Shown piece after piece: positions 8,127-16,563 of a stretch of 64,000 bases of DNA. The position numbers and the translations under genes are program-made. The notes beneath the pieces were generated by a model, which did not search any database, had not been told where the DNA came from, and saw only the letters and a list, made by a program, of their open reading frames with translations. This stretch comes from Actinomycetes bacterium. Its GTDB lineage: Bacteria; Actinomycetota; Coriobacteriia; Coriobacteriales; Eggerthellaceae. The stretch covers positions 48,743 to 112,742 of the forward strand of contig JAEWQO010000078.1 in the NCBI GenBank assembly GCA_023460315.1, in the 5' to 3' direction. The stretch's first letter is position 1. Each line of letters opens with the position of its first letter.

Positions 8127-9145
8127 GCGAGAGCGAAGGACGAGGATCCGTGGAAGACGACATTCCAGAAGAACAGCGCACGGTGATGAAGGCGCGCCCC
8201 CGCGAGGCGGTGAAGATGCTGTTGCCGTTCGTGGGCATCTTCCTGGCCTACGGCATTCACATGGTCCTTCCGAACGAGTATCCCTCGACGTATACGCCCC
8301 ATTTCTGGGGGCCGTTCCTGTTGGGGTGCGCGGGAGTGTATGCGGCGGTCTATCTCGTGGCGCTTTTCCTGGTTCCCGTTCGAAGGAAGGCACTGAGGTT
8401 CGCGTGGCTGGTCTGCTTCGTGTTCCTGTTTGTCGAGTGCTACGACATTGCCACGTTGAAAACGGGCATCCTGAAGCTGCCGTTCATGCCGAGTCCTGAC
8501 AAGATACTCGAGCAGCTCGTGGCAAACTGGGAGAACATCCTTGCCGCTGCTGCCGCTTCGCTGCAACTTCTGGCCGTCGGTCTCTCCATCGGGCTGGTGG
8601 TTGGATTTGCCTCGGGCGTGCTGTGCGGATGCTCCCGCATCGCGAATTACTGGGTGTCGCCCCTTCTGAAGATTGTGGGGCCGGTGCCAGGGCTGGTGTG
8701 GCTTCCGGTGTTCGTTGTGGGATTCTCCTCGAGCAGGGTGGGGTCGATTGCCGCCATCGTCATCGCGGTGTGGTTTCCTTTGACGCTCATGCTTTCGAAC
8801 GCCATCAAGAACACTGACGTCGTCCTGATAGAGCGGGCGGAGACGCTGGGCGCCTCGAAGCCATTCATCGTGTTTCGGGTCATGGTGCCGAATGCCGTCC
8901 CTGCGCTCGCGAACGCTCTGTTCATGGCTTTGGCGGGCTCGTTTGGCGCCTTGGCTTCCGCCGAGCTGTGCGGCGTGAAGACCGGTTTGGCCCTTGCTGT
9001 GAAGATGATGGGATCCGTCGCCAATTTTGGGGTGGTATATGCCTATGTGTTGGCGATGATCGTCATCTTCTCGTCGCTCACCATGGTCATGTTTGCGGTG
9101 AGAAATTGGTTGCTTCGCTGGCAAAAGGGTCTGGTGCGTTGGTAG
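8123..9145 (+). CDS. NitT/TauT-type ABC transporter permease 2
   Basis: A 340-residue second permease of the same ABC system. The N-terminal extension has about three membrane spans and ends in FMPSPDKIL, matching YVPSPDQIL of permease 1. The BPD_transp_1 domain follows, with the docking loop IERAETLGASKPFIVFRVMVPNAVPA. It starts at GTG 8123 in a GTGA overlap with the ATPase stop. Two different permeases with one ATPase gene imply a heterodimeric channel with two copies of the ATPase. No charged or aromatic binding site can be assigned from the sequence, so the substrate stays unknown. Confidence 0.9.
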   Translation: MSESEGRGSVEDDIPEEQRTVMKARPREAVKMLLPFVGIFLAYGIHMVLPNEYPSTYTPHFWGPFLLGCAGVYAAVYLVALFLVPVRRKALRFAWLVCFVFLFVECYDIATLKTGILKLPFMPSPDKILEQLVANWENILAAAAASLQLLAVGLSIGLVVGFASGVLCGCSRIANYWVSPLLKIVGPVPGLVWLPVFVVGFSSSRVGSIAAIVIAVWFPLTLMLSNAIKNTDVVLIERAETLGASKPFIVFRVMVPNAVPALANALFMALAGSFGALASAELCGVKTGLALAVKMMGSVANFGVVYAYVLAMIVIFSSLTMVMFAVRNWLLRWQKGLVRW

Positions 9146-9225
9146 GCGCAGGTTGTGAGAAGAGTCAACGGGATGCGTGAGGCATCGTTGATATAAAAAG
9201 GACATGAGGGAAAGGGACAAGGGTC

Positions 9226-10392
9226 ATGGAAGATATGAATCTGGAACGGGGAGGCGTCAGCAGGCGCTCGTTTTTGAAAGTGGCGGGCTTTGCCGCCGCA
9301 TCGATGGCTGCTGCGGGAAGCTTGGCAGCATGCTCGTCGAACGGGGAGAAGGCGGGAGAAGACACGGGCCAAGAATCGTCGGGAAGCGATCCGTTTGAGG
9401 GCGGTTCGACCGGAATGACGCCTGCAACCATCGGCTATTGGGGAGGATCGCCGTGCGAACTTCCCGTGTACATCGCCATCATGCATAACTACTTCCAGGA
9501 GGCCGGCATCGAGCCCAACATCGTGAAGATCACGAGCGACACTTCGGTGTTGCTGGCCAACGATGAGATCGACTGTTTCGAGGCCACGCCGGGCGACTTT
9601 ATGGCTCTCTATAACGGCGAGAACATGAAGCTTCTCGACACCATCCATGTCGGCTGTTGGTCAGGCGTGACGCTCGATGCCAACATCAAGAACTGCGCGG
9701 ATCTCGAGGGCAAGAACGTGGGCACCTCGATGATCAATGGCCCGGCCTATACCGAGGTCATGGCGCTGTGCGCTCGTCAGGGCGGCGATCCGTCGAAGAT
9801 CAATTGGGTCGCCTACAGCGGAAGCCTGATCCAGCAAGCTTTGGAGAACGGGGAAATCGACGCGTGCTGTGCCTCGGATGCCACCTGCTATCCCATCCGT
9901 GAGAACATCGGCGCCAACTTCTTTTATATTTCGGCGGAGGAGTTAGGCGAGTACTATTGCTGTTTCATCGGCTGCAACTCCAACACTTTGGAAAAGACGC
10001 CCGAGCTCGGCGACAAGCTTGCCCACGCGTTTGCCCTGGCGAGCGACTACATCCAGGAAGACACGCAACGTGCCATAGACGAGGCGATGGAGAACGGCTA
10101 TGCGTCCTCGTCGTTCCCCGACATCCAGCGCGAGCTGACCAAGAACTACCTGTTCGATCATGGCAACAAGGATGACATGATCCGCTCGGTGAAGGAGCGT
10201 TGGCAGGAGCTCTATGACTGCAATCTGCTCACCCAGGCTCCGGCTGGCGAATCGGAGGTTGATGCCTATCTTGACGAGCTGACCGAGATGGTGGTGGACT
10301 TCAGGGGCGACGTTGAGGGGGCAGCCGCCACTGCCGACACCGAAGGCACGTTGGCGCACCTGCAGAAACGTGGCACGGCCTATATAAACTAA
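9226..10392 (+). CDS. Cysteine-rich Tat lipoprotein, NitT/TauT-type substrate-binding protein
   Basis: A 388-residue binding protein for the importer encoded just upstream. It has a twin-arginine signal (SRRSFLK, residues 13-19) followed by a lipobox LAAC, so it is probably folded, or cofactor-loaded, before Tat export and then lipid-anchored. The body is of the NMT1/SsuA/TauA periplasmic-binding type (IGYWGGSPCELPVYIA near the start). After the lipobox Cys I count 12 further cysteines, including CCASDATC and CCFIGC clusters, which is unusual for this family. They could bind a metal, a cluster or a thiophilic ligand. The gene lies 80 bases after the second permease and is followed by a strong hairpin. 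Confidence 0.88.
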   Translation: MEDMNLERGGVSRRSFLKVAGFAAASMAAAGSLAACSSNGEKAGEDTGQESSGSDPFEGGSTGMTPATIGYWGGSPCELPVYIAIMHNYFQEAGIEPNIVKITSDTSVLLANDEIDCFEATPGDFMALYNGENMKLLDTIHVGCWSGVTLDANIKNCADLEGKNVGTSMINGPAYTEVMALCARQGGDPSKINWVAYSGSLIQQALENGEIDACCASDATCYPIRENIGANFFYISAEELGEYYCCFIGCNSNTLEKTPELGDKLAHAFALASDYIQEDTQRAIDEAMENGYASSSFPDIQRELTKNYLFDHGNKDDMIRSVKERWQELYDCNLLTQAPAGESEVDAYLDELTEMVVDFRGDVEGAAATADTEGTLAHLQKRGTAYIN

Positions 10393-10467
10393 GGTGACGC
10401 GGACTGCAACAGGCATGGTGGCCAGACGATGTGACCGGCTGGCCGGAGCTTTGACTGTACGCGATGA

Positions 10468-10512
10468 GCGGGATGCCCTGTGTGCGGAAGGTTCCTTTTC
10501 CGCACATCCCGC
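10468..10512 (+). terminator. Hairpin after binding-protein gene
   Basis: GCGGGATG plus GTGCGG pairs with CCGCACATCCCGC, with a short bulge in the left arm and a loop containing TTCCTTTT. It sits 75 bases after the binding-protein stop and directly before the ribosome-binding site of the FtsX-type gene, so it may be a terminator or an attenuator between the two units. Confidence 0.5.
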
Positions 10513-10536
10513 CGATGGAGGAGAAAGAATTGGTGT

Positions 10537-11748
10537 ATGAGATCTCTGATACTGCATAGCCTGAAAATGCGCAAGGTGCAGACTGTCTCGGTGGCTCTTT
10601 CTGTGGTGTTGAGCGTTGCCATCAGCCTGACGCTCTGCCTTGTATACGGCGGGGTGACGCAGGGAATCGAACTGTCTGGACAACGCGGCGGTGCACAGAT
10701 TATGGTGATTCCCGACAGTGCCGAGAAATATGTGTCTGACACCGAGCTGCTCTATACCGGCGTTCCGGCACCCATGTATATGGATGCCGGCATTGTCGAC
10801 GAGATTGCCTCGATGGAAGGCGTTGAACAGGCAAGCGCCCAATTCTTCAGCCAGACGCTCAATCAGTCATGCTGCTCGGCCACGGGCGAGACGCGTCTGA
10901 TAGGGGTCGACTTTTCCACGGATTTCGTTGTCACGCCGCTCCTCCCTGAGGGTTTTTCCGGGCAGGGGCTTGCGGATGACGAGGTGGTGGTCGGCTGTCG
11001 GGTTGACGGCATCGTCGACGGCATCATCACCATCGTCGGCAAGAAGTACAAGGTGGTTGCCACCTTGGCCGAGACGGGAGCCGACTTGGACTCTTCCATC
11101 GTTGCCGATATCGACACGGCTCGTGCAATCTCACGGTCTACCGCTGGCTACGAGAGCTACTGGGAAAAGTATGGCGATCCCGACACGCTCGTCTCCTGCA
11201 TCATGATCAACGCGACCGACGATGACGAGCTCTACGCACGCTTGCTCAACAAGCTCAATCTCACTGAGGGCATCGCCTTTGTGGAACATTCGGAAACGGC
11301 CGAGCGTGCACAGGTGCAGCTTCAGTCGGTGTTCGCCCTTTTGGTGGGGGCCGCGATCATCATGGTTGCCGTGTCCCTGCTGCAGCTTTTTGCACGGTTC
11401 ACTTCATGCGTGTGGGACCGCAAGAGCGAATTGGCGCTGTATCGGGCGCTGGGGGCAAGCAAGGCGGATTTGAAGAGGCTTATCGGCGGAGAGATGGCCG
11501 TCATTATGGGAGGAGGCCTCGTCATCGGTATCATTTTAGGCTTTGCGCTGTACGAGGGCCTGATTGCCCTTCTGCTGGATTCCCTGTCCTTTCCTTTCGT
11601 CGGGCTGGGCGTGGGGCCGGTGGTTGTCCTCATCCTAATAATCGCGGCAGTGTTCGCCGCGATGGCCGTCGCGGCCATCGCATGGCCGCTTCGTCAGATC
11701 GGGCGCATCGATCCCTCACTCGCAATGCAACAAGGAGACATCGATTAA
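10537..11748 (+). CDS. MacB/FtsX-family ABC transporter permease
   Basis: A 403-residue membrane protein with the MacB layout: one N-terminal span (about residues 18-40), a large extracytoplasmic domain, then three C-terminal spans (about 275-390). The cytoplasmic loop RKSELALYRALGASKADL is typical of FtsX permeases. I chose ATG 10537 because GGAGGAGAAAG lies about ten bases upstream. It pairs with the LolD-type ATPase whose gene starts one base after its stop. Such pairs usually move lipoproteins, peptides or drugs outward, or do mechanical work in the envelope. A DUF4418 gene lies just beyond on the opposite strand, a neighbour often seen with this permease type. Confidence 0.85.
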   Translation: MRSLILHSLKMRKVQTVSVALSVVLSVAISLTLCLVYGGVTQGIELSGQRGGAQIMVIPDSAEKYVSDTELLYTGVPAPMYMDAGIVDEIASMEGVEQASAQFFSQTLNQSCCSATGETRLIGVDFSTDFVVTPLLPEGFSGQGLADDEVVVGCRVDGIVDGIITIVGKKYKVVATLAETGADLDSSIVADIDTARAISRSTAGYESYWEKYGDPDTLVSCIMINATDDDELYARLLNKLNLTEGIAFVEHSETAERAQVQLQSVFALLVGAAIIMVAVSLLQLFARFTSCVWDRKSELALYRALGASKADLKRLIGGEMAVIMGGGLVIGIILGFALYEGLIALLLDSLSFPFVGLGVGPVVVLILIIAAVFAAMAVAAIAWPLRQIGRIDPSLAMQQGDID

Positions 11749-11749
11749 C

Positions 11750-12412
11750 ATGGCTGTCATGAAAGTTGAAAACATTGGGAAATCCTATGGCGAGGTAGTC
11801 ATTCTCAAGAACATCTCGTTTGAGGTCGAGGCAGGTGAATCCATCGCATTCGTGTCTCCTTCCGGATCGGGCAAGTCGACCCTGCTCTCCATGCTGGGCC
11901 TTCTGCTGTCACCCACGGAAGGGCTCCTTGAGGTTGGTGGGGAAGCGGTGCGCGGCGACCTTCCCGACAAGGAGCTTTCTGCCTTGCGACGCGACACGTT
12001 TGGATTCGTCTTTCAGCACACGCAGCTGGTTGGTTCGTTGAGGGCGGTTGAGAATGTCATGGCCCCGGCGAATTTTGCCAAGAACCTGACGTTTGATCCG
12101 CGGCAGCGCGCTGAAGAGCTGTTGAGGTCGCTTGGGCTTGCGGACCGGTTGCAGCACTTTCCCTATCAGCTGAGCGTCGGACAGAAGCGGCGCGTTGCGA
12201 CGGCACGCGCCTTGCTGCTTGATCCTGCGATCGTCATAGCGGATGAGCCGACGAACGATCTGGATGAATCGAGCGCCCAGAGCGTGGCCGACACCTTGTT
12301 CAAGCGGGTCGAGCAGGGCGGGACCTTGTTGTTTGCCACCCATGACAAGGAGCTTGCCGGCCGGGCCGACCGCATCATGCACCTGGTGGACAAGACGTTT
12401 GTGGAGAGGTAG
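11750..12412 (+). CDS. LolD/MacB-type ABC transporter ATPase with LSVGQ signature
   Basis: A 220-residue ATPase that should drive the FtsX-type permease encoded immediately upstream. Walker A is SPSGSGKST, the Q loop FVFQHTQLV, Walker B VIADEPTNDLD, and the switch His is in FATHDKEL. The signature reads LSVGQKRR instead of LSGGQ; the second residue of the ABC signature is normally Gly. This may lower ATP turnover or be tolerated. CAAGGAGA lies 11 bases before the ATG. It is the last gene of the operon, which ends in the hairpin at 12412-12463. Confidence 0.88.
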   Translation: MAVMKVENIGKSYGEVVILKNISFEVEAGESIAFVSPSGSGKSTLLSMLGLLLSPTEGLLEVGGEAVRGDLPDKELSALRRDTFGFVFQHTQLVGSLRAVENVMAPANFAKNLTFDPRQRAEELLRSLGLADRLQHFPYQLSVGQKRRVATARALLLDPAIVIADEPTNDLDESSAQSVADTLFKRVEQGGTLLFATHDKELAGRADRIMHLVDKTFVER

Positions 12413-12463
12413 GGAAGCGCCGCGCCGAGCGAGACTTCCGCCTCGGGCCCCGCGGCGCTTCCC
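12412..12463. terminator. Perfect 13-bp stem between convergent genes
   Basis: GGGAAGCGCCGCG (12412-12424) pairs perfectly with 12451-12463 around a 26-base loop. It begins within the stop codon of the ATPase gene and faces the convergent DUF4418 gene, so it can end transcription from both sides. No T-tract follows. Confidence 0.6.
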
Positions 12464-12479
12464 AGCGGCGAGCGTGGTG

Positions 12480-12920
12480 TTACAGGCCCATCTTCGGCAA
12501 CGTGGCAGCGTTCGGGTCGGCTTTGACGGTCTGGATGATAGCGATGACCAGGGAGGCTCCAGAGGCGATCCACACGACGAGCGCCGTTTGGTGGCAATGC
12601 ATGTCCGCATTGCCACATAGGCCGATGCCAAGGGGCGACGTCAGCAGGATAATGACAATGGCCGATACCGCGGTTGCGATCGCTGCCGTGCGCCGCCCTT
12701 CCTTCGTTGAGTCTATCAGCGCAAGCAGCGACGTGACGATGCCGATGATTCCAACGAATGACGTGGCGACGAAGGTCCAGTGGCATTTCATGGGCACGGT
12801 GCCTCCTGCCGCTGTCTCAATGGATGCCGAGCATCCTCCCATGAATACCGAGGCTGCGACAACTGCCGCCATCCCCACGAGCGCCACTGCGGAAAGCACT
12901 CTCCATGCCTGTTTCCCCAT
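12480..12920 (-). CDS. DUF4418 family membrane protein
   Basis: A 146-residue protein with about four membrane spans (residues 8-28, 47-67, 80-98, 112-130). Conserved-looking motifs are MKCHWTF after the first span and LCGNADMHCH before the last, a layout I associate with DUF4418. Paired Cys and His residues on the outer face could bind a metal or a heme, but this is inference. It converges on the MacB-type permease/ATPase pair, and co-occurrence with such pairs is known for the family, so it may act with them although it is on the opposite strand. The molecular function is not established. Confidence 0.7.
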   Translation of the reverse strand: MGKQAWRVLSAVALVGMAAVVAASVFMGGCSASIETAAGGTVPMKCHWTFVATSFVGIIGIVTSLLALIDSTKEGRRTAAIATAVSAIVIILLTSPLGIGLCGNADMHCHQTALVVWIASGASLVIAIIQTVKADPNAATLPKMGL

Positions 12921-13276
12921 CGCTGCATTCCCCTTTCAAAATTATTTCTGGCGATGGTTAATATCATACTGCATATAGTTGTCTTAAGCTATCATCAATC
13001 GAAGAGCGGGGAGGAGAACAGAGGGAATCGCTTTGCGTGACGGCAGGAGAACCTTCCTTTTTCGTGGAATGGGCCACTCCAAAAGGCCGGTGTTGCAATA
13101 AACAGTTTTCCCCGTTGAAAACTCCCTGAAACATTTCGCCGTTAATTTGGTAATAGCAAGTTGACCGTGTGTTTTCAAGCAGTGTCGTGCTATCGTGTCC
13201 CGATGGATGGAGCGTGGTGGCTGTCGCGGCATTGGGGACACTGCCTCTGCAAGCGATGAGTGAGGAGCAATACCTT
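12921..13276. other. Intergenic region before glnA
   Basis: This 356-base gap holds divergent control regions for the DUF4418 gene and glnA. I see a small hairpin, AGTTTTC with GAAAACT, near 13100, and TTGACC near 13161, but no convincing -10 partner. I see no further gene and no recognisable riboswitch. Confidence 0.4.
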
Positions 13277-15367
13277 ATGGCGAAAGTTTCGGAAATTTAT
13301 GGCTCACTGGTATTCAACGAGCACACGATGCAGGAGCGACTTCCTTCCGCAACGTATAAAAACCTGCTCAAGACCATCGAAGGTGGCAAGCCCCTTGATC
13401 TCGAGGTGGCTAACGTCGTGGCACATGCCATGAAGGAATGGGCCATCGAGCTGGGCGCCACGCACTACACGCACTGGTTCCAGCCGCTTTCCGGCATAAC
13501 CTCAGAAAAGCATGACAGTTTCCTTGATCCTTGCAGTGACGGACGAGCCATCATGAGCTTTTCGGGCAAGGAACTCATCCAGGGTGAGCCTGACGCTTCC
13601 AGTTTTCCTTCTGGTGGCTTGCGCGCCACGTTCGAGGCTCGCGGCTACACTGCCTGGGATCCGACCTCCTATGCATTCATCAAAGACGAAGTCCTGTGCA
13701 TTCCCACTGCCTTCTGCAGCTATACCGGTGAGGCGCTCGACAAGAAAACGCCTCTTCTGCGTTCCATGAGCGCCATCGAAGAGCAGGCAAACCGCGTATT
13801 GACCCTCTTTGGCGAGCCTCGCCAGCGTGTGGTGACCACCGTTGGCTCCGAACAGGAATACTTCCTTATCTCGGAGAAGGATTACGCCAAGCGCCAAGAT
13901 CTCATCATGACGGGACGCACGTTGTTCGGCTATGCGCCCTGCAAGGGTCAGGAGCTCGAAGAGCATTATTTCGGCGCCATTCGTCCGACGGTCAACGAGT
14001 TCATGAAGGAACTCGATGACGAGCTGTGGAAGCTCGGCATTCCCGCAAAAACGAAACATAACGAGGTTGCGCCAGCTCAGCATGAGCTTGCTCCCATCTT
14101 TGCGAACAGCAATCGCGCCATTGACGCAAATCTTCTCACCATGGAGAAGATGCGCTTGCTCGCTTCGCATTACGGCCTTGTCTGCCTGCAGCACGAGAAG
14201 CCCTTTGAGGGGATCAACGGCTCGGGCAAGCATAACAACTGGTCTATTTCAGCCGGCAAGAAAAACCTGTTGGATCCGGGCGAGAGCCCCATGGAGAACC
14301 TGCGCTTCCTCGTGTTCTTAACCGGTGTCATCCAGGCTGTCGACGAATACCAAGAGCTGCTGCGCATGTCGGTGGCATCGGCTGGCAACGACCATCGTCT
14401 GGGTGCGAACGAAGCGCCGCCCGCCATCATCTCCATCTTCCTGGGCGATGAGCTGGGAGCTATCGTGGATGCGCTGGTCGATGGCCACGAGTACACGAGT
14501 GCCGAGAAGGTCGCCATGGATTTGGGCGTGGCCGTGCTGCCGAACTTCCTGCGCGACAATACCGACCGCAACCGCACAAGTCCCTTCGCGTTTACCGGCA
14601 ACAAGTTCGAGTTCCGCATGCCGGGTTCGTCTGTGAACCTGTCCGATGCGAACATGATCCTGAACGTGGCCATGGCGAAGAGCCTCAAGGAGTTCGCCGA
14701 TGCCATGGAAGGCAAGTCGGACACGGAGTTCGAAGCTGCCGCCATTGCCTACATCAAGGGCGTGCTCGTCGACCATCAGCGTATCATCTTCAACGGCAAC
14801 GGCTACTCTGAGGAATGGCCTGTCGAGGCCGAGAAGCGTGGCTTGGCCAATCACCGCACGACTGCCGATGCGTTGCCGTGTTACGTCGATCCCAAAAGCA
14901 TCGCCCTCTTCGAAGAGTTCGGCGTGCTTTCCGAGACCGAGGTTCGCAGCCGCTACGAAGTGAAGTTGGAGAAATACAACAAGCTCATCAACATAGAGGC
15001 TCGCACGATGAAGCGTATGGTGCGTCGCGCCTATCTGCCCGTCATCAATGACTATGCCGCTGAGATTGCCAGCAACATCACAACTATCAAGGCTGCGTCT
15101 GCCGGTGCCGATTTGAGCCAGCAAGAAGAATTGCTCCAAAAGCTTCTTGGTGGCATCAAGGAGATCAGCTCCCAGTTGACGGCTTTGGACGAGGCTCATC
15201 ATGCCTGTGTTGCCGTCGAGGACGAGCAGGAACAGGCTAACGAGAACGCTCATGTGGTTCTGCCCATCATGGACAAGCTGCGTGCAGCTGTCGATGCCAT
15301 GGAAGTTGTCGTCGATCGCGACCGGTGGCCGGTTCCCACCTATAACGACATTCTCTTCTACGTGTAA
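13277..15367 (+). CDS. glnA: Glutamine synthetase type III
   Basis: A 696-residue GSIII enzyme that makes glutamine from glutamate, ammonia and ATP in the cytoplasm. Recognisable elements are GSEQEYFLI (metal-binding glutamates), KHNEVAPAQHELAP, NGSGKHNNWS, GNDHRLGANEAPPAI and RNRTSPFAF, in the order usual for GSIII, and the length is normal (about 700). I chose ATG 13277 because GAGGAG lies nine bases upstream; an in-frame ATG 21 bases earlier lacks this. It is transcribed alone and converges on mnmA through a shared hairpin. No PII gene or amtB is nearby. Confidence 0.95.
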   Translation: MAKVSEIYGSLVFNEHTMQERLPSATYKNLLKTIEGGKPLDLEVANVVAHAMKEWAIELGATHYTHWFQPLSGITSEKHDSFLDPCSDGRAIMSFSGKELIQGEPDASSFPSGGLRATFEARGYTAWDPTSYAFIKDEVLCIPTAFCSYTGEALDKKTPLLRSMSAIEEQANRVLTLFGEPRQRVVTTVGSEQEYFLISEKDYAKRQDLIMTGRTLFGYAPCKGQELEEHYFGAIRPTVNEFMKELDDELWKLGIPAKTKHNEVAPAQHELAPIFANSNRAIDANLLTMEKMRLLASHYGLVCLQHEKPFEGINGSGKHNNWSISAGKKNLLDPGESPMENLRFLVFLTGVIQAVDEYQELLRMSVASAGNDHRLGANEAPPAIISIFLGDELGAIVDALVDGHEYTSAEKVAMDLGVAVLPNFLRDNTDRNRTSPFAFTGNKFEFRMPGSSVNLSDANMILNVAMAKSLKEFADAMEGKSDTEFEAAAIAYIKGVLVDHQRIIFNGNGYSEEWPVEAEKRGLANHRTTADALPCYVDPKSIALFEEFGVLSETEVRSRYEVKLEKYNKLINIEARTMKRMVRRAYLPVINDYAAEIASNITTIKAASAGADLSQQEELLQKLLGGIKEISSQLTALDEAHHACVAVEDEQEQANENAHVVLPIMDKLRAAVDAMEVVVDRDRWPVPTYNDILFYV

Positions 15368-15376
15368 CCTGTCCTT

Positions 15377-15420
15377 GGCGGCACCGTTCCGGTTCAGCGA
15401 GTCTGCCGGATGGTGCCGCC
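15377..15420. terminator. Bidirectional terminator glnA/mnmA
   Basis: GGCGGCACC (15377-15385) pairs perfectly with GGTGCCGCC (15412-15420), with inner CCGG pairing. The right arm lies inside the last codons of mnmA, so the structure serves two convergent genes. Confidence 0.55.
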
Positions 15421-16557
15421 TCCTACCACGGTATCGCCGTCGTAGAGCACGACGGCTTGGCCGGCTGCGCAGGCATCGTGCGGTTGGTCGAACGTCACCT
15501 CAAGCGTGTCGTCTCCCGTTTGTTCGGCCCATGCGTCTTCGGCATGCGAGCGGTACTGCGTCTTGACGGTCACCCGAAGCGGCTGCTCCATCGTCTCGAC
15601 GGCGATGAGGTTGAGGCTGTCTGCCATGACCTTCGTCACCTGTGCTTGACTTCTCGTTCCCACGACAAGTGTGTTGGTGTCGGCATCCTTCTTGCACACG
15701 TATAGGGGCTCAGAGAAAGCGAGGCCCAGGCCCTTGCGCTGTCCGACCGTGTAGTGCGCGACGCCCCGATGTTCCCCGAGGACTTTTCCTTCCCTGTTCA
15801 CGATGGGACCCGGCTCGAACGTGCCGGCCATTGCGTTCGAGCATCCCGTCTGGGCGAGCCTGCCCTCGATAAACGTCGTGTAGTCGCCCTGCGGCACGAA
15901 GCAGATGTCCTGGCTCTCCCGCTTGTCTGCGGTGACGAAGCCGGCGTCTCTCGCGATGGAGCGCACTTCCTGTTTCGTGAGGCCTCCCAGGGGGAACAGC
16001 AGATGGGCGAGATCCTCCTGCGATGCGCCGTACAGCACGTAGCTTTGATCCTTGGCGGGATCGACCCCCTTCTTCAGCAGATAGCGGCCCGTTTCCGCAT
16101 CGTAGACGCGCCGGGCGTAATGGCCGGTCGCCACGTAGTCGAATCCGAGGTCGCTCCGTCGTTTCTGAAGCGCCTCGAATTTGACGAAGCGATTGCAGTC
16201 GATGCAGGGATTTGGCGTCTCGCCACGAAGGTATCCTGAACAGAACCGGTCCATCACGCCGGAGGCGAACGATCGGCTAAAGTTGAATACATAATGGGGG
16301 ATGCCGAGGGTGTGCGCGACTTCGCGCGCATCGCCGATATCCTCAAGCGAACAGCAGGCGCTTGCGCTGGCGATCCCCGCATCTTCATTGCTGAAAAGCT
16401 TAAGCGTGGTTCCGGTGACGTCATAACCGTCGTCAAGCAGGAGCAATGCGGCGACGGAGCTGTCGACGCCGCCGCTCATTGCGGCAAGGACGCGTTCCTT
16501 CGTCACGCTGTCGTCGGCATGTTCCCCCAGAGGGTGGCTGTTTGCTTGGGCTGCCAT
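15394..16557 (-). CDS. mnmA: tRNA-specific 2-thiouridylase MnmA
   Basis: A 387-residue enzyme that adenylates and thiolates U34 of Glu, Gln and Lys tRNAs. The PP-loop SGGVDSS is at residues 28-34, the catalytic cysteines are Cys 118 in ETPNPCIDC and Cys 219 in SQDICFVP, and GHY lies between them. An extra CIDC pair near Cys 118 fits Fe-S-binding MnmA variants as well as disulfide chemistry. It has about 20 extra N-terminal residues; an internal start is possible. It lies six bases after the C26 amidohydrolase gene, so the two are co-transcribed. Sulfur would come from a cysteine desulfurase. A putative sulfur operator lies before the operon at 17493-17515. Confidence 0.96.
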   Translation of the reverse strand: MAAQANSHPLGEHADDSVTKERVLAAMSGGVDSSVAALLLLDDGYDVTGTTLKLFSNEDAGIASASACCSLEDIGDAREVAHTLGIPHYVFNFSRSFASGVMDRFCSGYLRGETPNPCIDCNRFVKFEALQKRRSDLGFDYVATGHYARRVYDAETGRYLLKKGVDPAKDQSYVLYGASQEDLAHLLFPLGGLTKQEVRSIARDAGFVTADKRESQDICFVPQGDYTTFIEGRLAQTGCSNAMAGTFEPGPIVNREGKVLGEHRGVAHYTVGQRKGLGLAFSEPLYVCKKDADTNTLVVGTRSQAQVTKVMADSLNLIAVETMEQPLRVTVKTQYRSHAEDAWAEQTGDDTLEVTFDQPHDACAAGQAVVLYDGDTVVGGGTIRQTR

Positions 16558-16563
16558 GGCGCG

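Noticed and set aside
7772..9220. Long open frame on the minus strand across the permease and ATPase genes
   Set aside because: It is antisense to clear ABC transporter genes, has a His/Arg/Gln-rich composition without any domain, and results from high GC codon bias.
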